NCBI RefSeq assembly: GCF_001577835.2
Contig: NC_029516.1
Location: 59,748,312-59,812,311, forward strand
Direction of reading: 5' to 3'
DNA length: 64,000 nt
Origin: Coturnix japonica
Taxonomy: Eukaryota > Chordata > Aves > Galliformes > Phasianidae
Position numbers and translations under genes: made by a program. The notes beneath the pieces were generated by a model. That model had not been told where the DNA came from. It ran no database searches and worked only from the letters and a program-made list of their open reading frames with translations. Below are positions 54,601-64,000 of this stretch, one piece after another (the first letter of the stretch is position 1; every line of letters begins with the position of its first letter).

Positions 54601-57600
54601 TTTCTCTAGCTATCCAATAAGAGCTTATACAGAAAACAATTCTAAACTCTCTCTTGCACAATAAGGTGAGAAACACTATTGCAAGTTCGACAGAAGTTGC
54701 AAGAAAGGAGATTTTGGTTATATATACATATACATTCATATATAGAGATGAGAGAGGTCAAACACTGAACTAGGTACTGAGGGATGCTGTGGAACTTCCA
54801 TCCAAATCTTGACTTGACAAGATGTGATCAATCTTATCAAGCTTTGAAGTTATTTCTGCTTTTAGCACCGAGAATCAAACCAGGTGAGCTCCAGAGGTTT
54901 GTTCTGATCTGAATTTTAATTTTAGTGTTCTTAGCTGAGCACAAGTTTGCCTTTTCAGTTTTAATTATTGATTTCTAAATATATTATGTACGACATTCCA
55001 GCTTCATTTTTTGAAACAATACAGACACAAATATGGATGACAAAGTTGAAAACAGGAGAGCGTGGATATCATAGAGAGGGAAAAAGGAGAGGAATGAAAC
55101 TGAGAATGGAAAAACAGGAGTGGAATACAGTGTTGCATAGAAAGTGGCATGCTTGGTGGTCAGTGACAAGAATTTATTCTCCAAGGTAAAAGCTTCTGGG
55201 CTGGAAATTTTTAGAAGGCCCTGAATGCATCTCTTAATTGTAGATAACTAAGAGCCAGTCTGAAAAAAAGTGTTTTCTTGAAAATGTTTTCTGAAGTCTT
55301 AGTATGTATCAGGCAAAGCCTGAGATAAGAAATAGTCAGTATCTCAGTATGTAGCATTGGTGAGAATACTCCTGTGGCCACTGATAAAATACAAATGCAG
55401 TCGGAAAGCACTGTAGTCAAGGGCTCCAAGGTTGTGCTTGTAGAATCAAGAAAGTCTGATTTTTGGGAAGGGACTGAGCATGATTAGCTTGCACATGCAG
55501 TAAAACAACTTGAAACTGCATTCTTCATTTATGATCAAGTTTGAGTGCTAAGTATCAGATGGAATAGAAAAACTTTTACAGAACCCTTTTTGCTAGAGCA
55601 AAGCCAGGATTTAATTTGATCCTGAATACTCATAGAATGGAAATTAAAATGTTTCTTTTTTGATGGAGAAGCGATGTTTTGCAGTAAGCTTATAAGTCGA
55701 TAGGGAAACAATTCTTATTGTTTTCAAGGCTGGCTGTGATCTTGTCACAGAGAGTGATTTGGAGTTTGTGAGCTGTATTTGTGACGTACAATTCCCTTTG
55801 CGGTCTTGTTTTATAATTTTATGAATGTTGACATATGAATTGCCACGCCATTTAACTTTGAGGTCACTACTATTTCCTTGATATTGTTGTCTCTTATTCC
55901 AGAAATAGAAACTGTAACTAAGCATCAGAAATAAAAGCAAAGAGCAGTGCAACATATCTCTGATAACAGTGCAAATGTCATCATTATTATACAACTATAG
56001 TTGTTCATAGCAGGTAAAAGAATGGGCAAGGTGATTGCCAGGGCAGTGCAGAGTACACAAGCTGCAAGGAATGGCACATTTTGGTGTAACATCTAGGCAG
56101 ACAGCAGTCATTGTTCACATGCTGTGAGGTCTCTCTTTTAACTATACTTGTAGGGATAAATCACAATTCATAATAACACCATGATCAAATAAAATACTTG
56201 TCAGAAACCCAGTAAAGGATTCCTTGAACTAGAGCTGTAAGCAGCCAAAGGGCTGATCCAAAGTACACACGGCCCAGTGCACTTTCAGGTTTGCCTGTGT
56301 TGTCAGTAACACTGAAGTTATAAATCTGAGCATTCTTCAAAGCTTTACTGTTTCTTGAACAACTACTTTGTTCGATACACCTAATTCATGGCATTTTCTC
56401 CTCCTGCATGTCCTTGTCTGTCTCTGTCAGTCCTAGATGGATGGGCATTAGCCACAGACTAGGAAAATAAACATCTTGTTCAAATACATTTTAGCTATTC
56501 TTGATCAGGAACACCTCTGAAGTCAGGACACCCCATTTTTAAACATTAGGAAGGTGTGAATAACTTGAATTTATAAACTGAATAAGCTTGGGAAAGCAGG
56601 TATTTCACAAAAGGGTGTACAAATAGAACACACTTGCACATTTTCTATCCAATTAATTTTTGACCACTGTAGATAAACATGTATTTTCGGACCTTTAACA
56701 GAGGGCAGAACTGGGAGGAGACAGGATTAAAACTACTTAAACCATAGTTTGTGTTAGAAGTTAATGATTTCTCTACCAAGTACCAATACAGCCTTGCTTA
56801 AGGAGAGAATATTCCAGATTTTGAGCATTTGTGTGGTAATATAACTTCTGTTGTTGTGGATACAGAACCTAGGTAGGAACCTCTTTAATATTCTTTTTGT
56901 TTGTCTTAACCTCAAAATGTCCTTTAATGTTTGTAGCCAATGAACATTACTTGTGTGGTACTGCCTCTGTTTCCTCTGAACAACTACACTGCTAACATTC
57001 ATGTTGTAAATATTAACATTTTAGTGATGGTGTTAGAATTCCTATCCTATATGTCTTTCTGAAAAGTAAACATCATATATCACAAACAATGCAAGCAGCT
57101 TTAGGCCTGCATGGTACTATGATGTTCATTTGTCATATTACCTTGACTTGAAAAGTATTATTATGAAACCATAATGTCTTTAAGAATCAATAAGGCAATT
57201 GGATTAGCACTGCAGTTAGTGTAAATCAATTCAGTTCCGTAAGATATTAGATGAAATCTTGAGCGTATTATTTTTAATGCGGTAATGTTTGTGGCGGTAC
57301 AGATGCTGAGAACACAGCTTCAGTGAGAAACAGCCCAAGGACTTAATGTCCTTGGTGGATCCTGAAAATTCCTCTGAATCATCTTACTTTTAATTCAAAA
57401 CAACTGTAAAATCCACAGCAAAATATTGTCTTGATCTTTTTAAACTAATTATCTGTTGTTCATGTTGTTTATTTACTTTAATTTGCATATAATATAATTT
57501 GCATATAAAAAAGAAAGTAGAAAATCAAGGTCAAATTTACTTTTTAAATATTCACTAAGGAACAGATATACCTTACAGGAAGAGAGCTAGGCCACAGTCC

Positions 57601-60416
57601 CTATCAGACTGTATACCCTAAAGTACTGAAGAATCCTGTGGCTGTTCCATTCTCCAGAGGACGGCTGTCCTGTGGAATCGGTTTGCAAGCGATGCTTTGT
57701 ACTTCCTGCCATGCCATGAAATCTCTCAGCTCTCACCAGCACATCTGATACACAGTGATTAGTAATTAAGACAGTTGATCTTCCCTCACCTGAGCACAAA
57801 GCCAAACAAGTGTAACTAACTGTCCATCCAATGTTGTTTGTATACAACTGAAAACTGAACTAGAAGAGTGTTAACGTTCATTCTCAGAATATGGCTTGCT
57901 ACTTTTATTATGGTTGCTTTTGATTTGAATATTGATTCCTTCCTTGATGATGGAAGCCAGGATGATTTTCATTTAGGCTGAAAGACGACCTAACTAACCT
58001 AAAACACTGTTTGAGTGATCTTGCCATTCTGCAAATGCAAATGTCTCAAGCTAGTTACTACAGCAGAATGGCTTGTGCAAGTGAAGTGTAATAGTTATAG
58101 AGAAATCATATAACTGAATGAATATATTCGATGCAGAAGGCTTCATTCTTATTCTCTGCTTGTAACCAGTTCCTCTATTAATTAAAGATATAAAAAATAA
58201 ATAAAGAACATTAATCAAATAAATCTAGGACATGAACTTCATCAATACTTGAAACTGTTAAGCTAATCAGCTAATTTATGTTGATATCAATAACAAATTA
58301 GCCTTTTATATATACACATTTTCTTATGTTGTGGCATGGCATTTTCCCACCCCTACTCTCGTCAGTCTTTCATAAGTTTCCATGTAGGTCAGGGTCAACT
58401 GAGGACAGTGGTAGATGTTGCCAGCATCTCCAACTGCTGCTCTTTGCACACAGCTCACTCTGACATCTCTCCAGCACAAGCCACACCATCTTTTCACTTC
58501 TTTCCCATGCTCCCACTCTTCTCAAGCAAAAGCAGCACCTTTTCCAGTACTACCCTTGCAAAGTAGTCCTTTGCTTGTCTTTATGAGAGAGAGAAGCTAA
58601 TATTGTCACGTTACACAGAAATAGCTAAATTTCAGAGGACAAGGTGCTCATAAGTATTTACCAACTCCCGGAACACTAAGAGTTTTATTTCATAGTCATT
58701 TCTGCTGGTAGTTGGGCAGATATGAGGAAATCCTTACCTCCGTTTTTTGATCCTACCTGTATGGGGAGCCAAGGAGAAGGAAAAGTTCTGAATCTTTTTG
58801 TGGACCTGTGTTCTCATCCAGATTTACAGCACAGCCACAGAAGCAGTGGTATTTGCATGAGTCAGGAGAGTGGGACACAGTGGGAAATGAAAGGTATTGT
58901 TTATGCCAGCATTAGTATCTAAGGATATGCTCACGAACATAAGCAAAGAAGACTCCAAATTATTCAGATCTCTATGTGTTTACTTGTTTTAAATATCCTT
59001 AGGTCTTAATCCTGCTACATTTAAATGTAAGGAAACATTCTTCACCATCATGCATTAAAGAAATGCCTACCCTTTAAATGATCTGAAAAGCCTTACTCTG
59101 CCATGCAAACTGCAGCAAAGAAATTTGCAAATGCAGATGGACATTTTCCAGCACTGAAAAAGTTCATCCAACTTTTTTCAGCTCCATTCAACCATGGAAA
59201 ATCTCTCTTTGTATGAGTTTCCTCCCCTCTCTATCATTCTCACTCTTTTCTGAAATGAGCAGGGTACTGTGAAAGGTGAAATAAATCAGTTCCAGTCAGC
59301 TATGATTTGGGGTCATTATTACCAATACTCTTATCTCCTCTGAGTGTCAAAATCTGCGGATCTGAAGAAGGCTCCCTTTCAAGTGATTCGTTTATTTTTC
59401 TTCCACGAGGCTCTTCAATGTCATCTGGATCTTTCTTCAGAAACCTTTTCTGTTTGTAGTTGGAGATGCACAAACGGGCAAGTGCTTTCCTTCTTTAAAT
59501 AAATTCTGCAGATAGATATGTAGAGTTCCCTTGTAGCCTTTCACTGAAGTAATCTCCTTTCTAATTACTTACATCTCTCAAATATATAGAAGAAGAAAAA
59601 GAAAAAGAAAAAGAAATGAGAAAAGAGAAAGATGAAGTCTGTAGTATTCATTGCAATAAAACCAAATTCAACTTAATCATGTGACAAATCATTCAACATA
59701 AAAAAAATTCACAAGAGAAAATAATGTGAATACAAGGTGTGCTCTTCCCAGTGGAACTAGTATAGTTCTCCCAAATTACTGTTTTCCAAAGGTTTTCAAG
59801 CATCAGTGAATATAGTTATAACTCTGTAGACAGAAGGGGACTAAGGACACCTTGTGTAACATTGAAAGAAGAAAAAAAAAAAAAAATTAAATACAAACTC
59901 CATAAAGGAGATCAGATAAATAAAGTAACTAATTCTTTGTTGCCAGGAATTGTTGCCTGCAAATTGGTGCAAAAGGGCAGGTTGAATGACAGAGTGTTAT
60001 TACACAAGACTTCCCAAAATTCTGATTGAGTCTTAAGCAACGTGGCCCACAAATGCAGAGTTTCCCTAGTACTCCCCATGTTTCAGTATTGATGTCATGC
60101 TGACCCCTCTGGTTTACGTTTTCTCTTATGCCTTTGTGGGAGTAGTCTCTTTAGTACTAAAAATCACTCTAGGCATAAAAAAAACCCACATTGCCAAGCA
60201 TTTTAAAAAATGAGGTGTCCAAACAAAGTAATCCAGAATTTAAACAAGGACACACTTTGAAATACCTAAGTCATTAAACCAAAATATTTCCAATGGAAAA
60301 TTCAGTTTCATCATCTCAGTGCTTTCCCATGACTACTGTTTCATCAGAGATATTCTCAAACAACTCCATTTTGGCATGTTATCATTATATCTGTTTTCAT
60401 TTTCTCTTGGGTTCAG
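54601..60416. other. Intergenic DNA upstream of the SLCO1B-type gene
   Basis: AT-rich with no recognised gene. It contains two ATTTGCAT octamers 16 bp apart (57481 and 57497), an AAAAAG-type run (59588-59616) and an A run (59869-59886). The promoter and non-coding first exon of the next gene probably lie here but could not be placed. Confidence 0.6.
59588..59616. repeat. (GAAAAA)n purine repeat
   Basis: Three to four GAAAAA units preceded by GAA units. Confidence 0.85.
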
Positions 60417-60439
60417 ATCCCTCATCAGAGAAATCAACC

Positions 60440-60571
60440 ATGACAGCAGAAACTGAATCCAGCAATATCGATGACTCAAACCAGGAAGCAGAACCTTCCC
60501 AGCTTTTGGACTACGAAGCAAGTGAAAAACTGCCAGTGAAAAAGAAGGCCTCCTGTTGCACAGGCTTGAAG
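60440..60571 (+). CDS. SLCO1B3: SLCO1B-type coding exon 1
   Basis: 44 codons, phase 0, donor GTTTGG. The acceptor GGGTTCAG at 60416 leaves 23 nt of 5' UTR in this exon. The length is close to SLCO1C1 coding exon 1 (129 nt). Confidence 0.85.
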
Positions 60572-63541
60572 GTTTGGTTCTTACTAATATCACTACAAAT
60601 TACCACTTTTTTATGTTAAGGAATGCTGTTCAGTGTCTGACATTATAAATTACCTCCTTTTTATAGGCCCCCTTTAGATACTGAAAGGCTGCAGTGAGGT
60701 TTCCCCACAGCTTTCTTTTCTCCAGGTTGAACAAGCCCAGCTCCGTCAGCCTATCTTCACAGGGGAGGTGCTCCAACTCTCTGATCACCATTGTGGCCCT
60801 CCTCTGGACCCTCTCCAAATCTGTGTTTTTTGTATTGGGGGCTCCAGTCCAGTACTCCAGATGGGGCCTCACAATGGAAGAGCAGATAGAGACAATCACC
60901 TTCCTGTCCCTGCTGGCCACCCCTCTTTTGATGGAGCCCAGGGTACCATTTGCTTTCTGAGCTGTAAGAGTACACTGCTGGCTTATGTTAAGGTTTTCAT
61001 CCACCAGGACCCCCAGGTCCTTCTCTTCAGGGCTGCTCTCAAGGACTACTCCTCCCAGTCTGTAAATATGCCTGGGATTCCTCTGACCCAAGTGCAAAAC
61101 CTTTCACTTTGCTGTGTTGAACCTCATTAGATTCACCTGGGCCCACCTTTCAAGCCTGTTGCAGTGCCTCTGAATAGCATCCCTTTCTTCTAACATGTCA
61201 GCTGCACTACTCAGCTTGGTGTCATCAGCAAACTTGCTGAGGGTGTACTCAATTCCATTATCAATATAATTGATAAAGATGTTAAAGAGCATCGGTCCCA
61301 AGACAGTCCCCTGGGGGATACTGCTCATTACTGGCCTCCACCTGGGCATTGAACCATTAATCACAGCCCTCTGTCTGCAGCCCTTCAGCCAATTCCTTAT
61401 CTGTCTGGTGGTCCACTCATCAATCCACATCCCTCCAATTTGGAGATATGGTGTCATAATGCCATGTCAAAGGTCTTGCTCAAGCCTAGGTAAATGACAC
61501 TGGTCACCTTCCCGTTGTCCAGTTCAACTAGTTCTTCAGCCATCTTCATCTCAGATTAAATTCCATAGACACTATGGAGCTAGGATGTGTTAACCTCTAT
61601 AAAAAGTTATGTGAAATGACAAAATTAATGGAAAAAAAAATAGGCAGTTTTAAACTTCTTATACTTCTGGAGTGGTCTGGACTGAGTATCAGGTGAAGTT
61701 TGTTCTATTATTTATGTTATCTGACTCAGAGATGCCACCCATATACAACACAGATACAGAATCTGAGCTCTCTGGAAGACTCACAAGACTAACTTCACTG
61801 TTGTATGCACAGGCTGCACTGCAAGCCTGTGGATCTCTGTCTGTCTCTATGTGTCTGTGAATGACTTTACGGCAATTAGACTTCAGTGAACACAATCTTT
61901 TGGTGGTACAAGACAAAATGTTCTTCAACCCCCTCATCTTGTCAAATAGTTTATGTTTACATGGGGACTGCACTTTCAAAACTTTAATATCTAAGTCATT
62001 GTTTGCATTTTCATGCTTATCGGCAGTTTGTGATTTCAGCCAAATCATCTAGGAGAGCATTGCTCTCAGTGCAAGGCAAAAAAAGGTGATTCTTACAGAC
62101 CTTTTTTTTTTTTTTCTTTTGCCAGTTATGCTCAGGAGATCTAAAACATTAGGACAAAGTCTGTGCTTGTGAGATTTTATCTTCATTCCTAGACCAAACG
62201 AAAACAAATATACCTATTTTCAAGCATGTTGCTGACTGCATTTCTTACACTGACAGATAGAATTGCAAAGTCTAAACCTATATTTACTTCTGTTTACTTT
62301 ACTTGTGTTGTATTGGAACTTTTACCCACTGAGCAGTAAGTCTATTTGTTTTTAGATTATGTTGAAATAGTTAGACAATCTTTAAACAAACTTAGTTTAA
62401 CTTCTTATCAAATACATTTTTATTTGCAAAAGTCAAAATGTGTGTTAGTGGAAGCAACTATAAAATTATAAAGAATGTCAAGCTTTTTGTTGTCAGATAT
62501 TTGGTATAAAAGTGACATAGACAAAATCCACATATCTCAATATATTTTAGACAGTGGTGAACACAAATTAGCCTGTACTACTTCCAGAAGCATCTTGTGC
62601 AAAAGCTTTATTTGGTGCCATGGCTAGCTACGTGCTTAAGTTAGAACCAGTTATGAACTGGCATAAAATAAGTGTCATGCAGCCCAAACAGAAAACAATT
62701 GGAGCTGAGATTATCTGTAGGTGAGACTAGTTTCATTAAATCAGTCTTGATGAGGAATGCCATCTGCAACAAAATCTACAAGTGGTCCCCAGTTTTTTGA
62801 CTGCCAAATTTAAGTTCTACAGTCCTCAGGATTTCTGCTTTGGAAAACCTCTGGCTTACAACACAGGTCAGCTCAGGCTTTCTGGTCACTAAGATGGCTG
62901 TTGCAACCCTGAACATAAGTAATGCAAGTGAGAGCTTTCAGTGCAACACCTAGCACCAGCAAGGAAAAGCTGAGTGGTAAACAAACATCACTGATTACAT
63001 CCTGGCACCACTCTTATAACAAGAGTACAGAAAATTCAAACACAGTGTTGTCAGTGTAATTTGAGTAACAAGCTTACACCATGATGATTGCTCCACATAG
63101 TTTTAAAAATACTTTGACTTCTATGTGACATCTTTCCTTACCCCTACCTCCCATTTCTATCTATCTCCATCTTCCCTCAGGTGTTTCTTGCTGCTTTATC
63201 ATTCAGCTACTTCAGTAAAACTTTGTCGGGTACAATTATGAAAAGTTCCATCACACAAATTGAACGAAGATTTGACCTTCCATCCTCTACTGTTGGTTTC
63301 ATCGATGGAAGCTTTGAGATGGGTAATAATACTCTATAATATGCAGAAAACTGTTCAGAGGAATATGAGACGTGGTGTCTAGTATTAATTTTGTTCGTTA
63401 CTTTCCAGGTAATTTACTGGTGATTGCATTTGTGAGCTACTTTGGAGCTAAACTTCATAGGCCCAAAGTAATTGCTGTTGGATGCTTTACTATGGCTTTG
63501 GGAAGTCTTTTAACAGCATTGCCTCATTTCTTCATGGGATA
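60440..63541 (+). CDS. SLCO1B3: SLCO1B-type organic anion transporter (OATP1B), 5' part
   Basis: Join of 60440-60571, 63181-63322 and 63409-63541, leaving two bases for the next exon beyond the window. It encodes a hydrophilic N-terminus ([13 protein letters not shown], ending [10 protein letters not shown]), TM1 ([17 protein letters not shown]), the family motif [15 protein letters not shown], and TM2-TM3 ([20 protein letters not shown], ending LPHFFMG). LPHFFMG and ALSFSY fit SLCO1B better than SLCO1C1 or 1A. Birds have an SLCO1B gene at this spot; whether it should be called 1B1 or 1B3 is nomenclature, so treat the symbol as tentative. Family members take up bile salts, steroid conjugates and drugs, mainly in liver. 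The ATG has A at -3; the frame is open upstream but crosses an intron acceptor at 60416. Confidence 0.85.
60572..63180 (+). other. SLCO1B-type intron 1
   Basis: Bounded by GTTTGG and TTCCCTCAG. The CR1 at 60655-61545 starts within 90 bp of the exon. The rest is AT-rich and unremarkable. Confidence 0.8.
60655..61545 (-). mobile_element. CR1 LINE reverse-transcriptase segment, nearly open
   Basis: The minus strand encodes the CR1 reverse transcriptase: [17 protein letters not shown], the catalytic box FADDTKLS (about 61221), [52 protein letters not shown] and [10 protein letters not shown]. About 270 codons are readable with one in-frame TGA at 61104-61106 (where CR1 has Cys) and a frame change near 61450. 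It is 5' truncated as usual but also lacks the CR1 3' end beyond 60655, which is unusual. It is the least decayed CR1 in the window. Confidence 0.92.
63181..63322 (+). CDS. SLCO1B3: SLCO1B-type coding exon 2
   Basis: The 142-nt exon encodes TM1 and [20 protein letters not shown], with acceptor TTCCCTCAG and donor GTAATA. Confidence 0.95.
63409..63541 (+). CDS. SLCO1B3: SLCO1B-type coding exon 3
   Basis: The 133-nt exon encodes TM2 and TM3 and ends in codon fragment TA before GTAAGT (Tyr in human, FFMGYY). The preceding intron is only 86 nt. Confidence 0.95.
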
Positions 63542-64000
63542 GTAAGTACAAATCAAGACTGATTAGAGTAACATAATATTGGACTTGAGGGTGTAAGATG
63601 GAGTATTTGTGAAGCAGACTGTGCTTTCCTGTAGCATATCCTTACAGAAGGCAGCTTTCAGCTTCAGAGCCAGCAGATGTACAGGTGCTCGTGGTATCGT
63701 TCTCAGCTCATTTTCTCTTCCAAATCACAGAATCACAGAGTCATCTATGTTGCAGGGGACCTCTGGAGATCATGTAATTCAATCTTCTGCTGAAGCAAAT
63801 CTTTTTGAGTAGGTTGCACAGGAAGGTGTCCAGACTGGTTCTGAATATCTCTGGAGAAAGAGACTCCAGAACAGCTCTGGGCAGCCTGTTCTAGTTCTCT
63901 GTCACCTCAAAGTTAAGTAGTTTTTCTTTATGTTCATATGGAACTTTCCACATTCCAGTTTGTGCCTGTTTTTGTCAATGGGCACCAACAAAAATAACAT
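63542..64000 (+). other. SLCO1B-type intron 3 (runs off the window)
   Basis: Starts GTAAGT. From 63722 to the window end it is CR1 sequence. Confidence 0.8.
63722..64000 (-). mobile_element. CR1 LINE 3' end, cut by window edge
   Basis: Reverse orientation: AATCACAGAATCACAGAGTC is the terminal CR1 repeat, followed by the complement of the 'ccagaggtcccctgcaac' and 'gggcagcctgttc' phrases. It continues past the window. Confidence 0.88.

Noticed and set aside
60293-60439. An upstream ATG extending the SLCO1B-type N-terminus
   Set aside because: The open frame crosses a splice acceptor at 60416, and the sequence before it does not resemble an SLCO N-terminus.
60630-61457. Minus-strand ORFs of 155 and 117 codons taken as host genes
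   Set aside because: Both are pieces of one CR1 reverse transcriptase.

Overview
The window looks like an avian (probably galliform) autosomal segment. The dispersed repeats are CR1 LINEs, there are no mammalian-type SINEs, introns are short, and three vertebrate genes lie in the same order and orientation as on human 12p12: PDE3A, SLCO1C1, then a first SLCO1B-type gene. All three are on the + strand. The species assignment is inferred; the gene assignments rest on exon-by-exon translation recalled against family sequences.

Layout. 1-8331: the last four coding exons of PDE3A (end of the catalytic domain, acidic insert, C-terminus), with the 3' UTR from 8332 and several possible poly(A) sites between 9.9 and 16.8 kb. 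About 11.3-26.6 kb: a gene-poor interval with simple repeats, one locally GC-richer patch (23.3-23.7 kb) and a cluster of inverted repeats (26.1-26.25 kb) close to the next gene. 26627-47730: a complete SLCO1C1 coding region in 14 exons (711 codons plus stop), with all splice phases closing and one GC-AG intron. 47731-60416: the SLCO1C1 3' UTR followed by intergenic DNA with a long purine tract and a solo-LTR-like fossil nested in a CR1. 60440-63541: the first three coding exons of an OATP1B-type gene that continues past the window.

How the genes relate. PDE3A hydrolyses cAMP and is functionally unrelated to its neighbours. The two SLCO genes are tandem paralogues: coding exons 2 and 3 are 142 and 133 nt in both, with identical phases. 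SLCO1C1 is the thyroid-hormone (T4) and organic-anion carrier of brain barriers; SLCO1B members are mainly hepatic organic-anion carriers.

Repeats. I found nine CR1 pieces. The most informative are a nearly open minus-strand reverse-transcriptase segment in SLCO1B intron 1, two copies with internal deletions, and the CR1 split by an 811-bp LTR-like insert with a 5-bp target duplication. I found no convincing new protein-coding system. The observations most worth checking are the GC-AG intron, the very long T tract next to a splice acceptor, the nested LTR, and two unassigned minus-strand ORFs.
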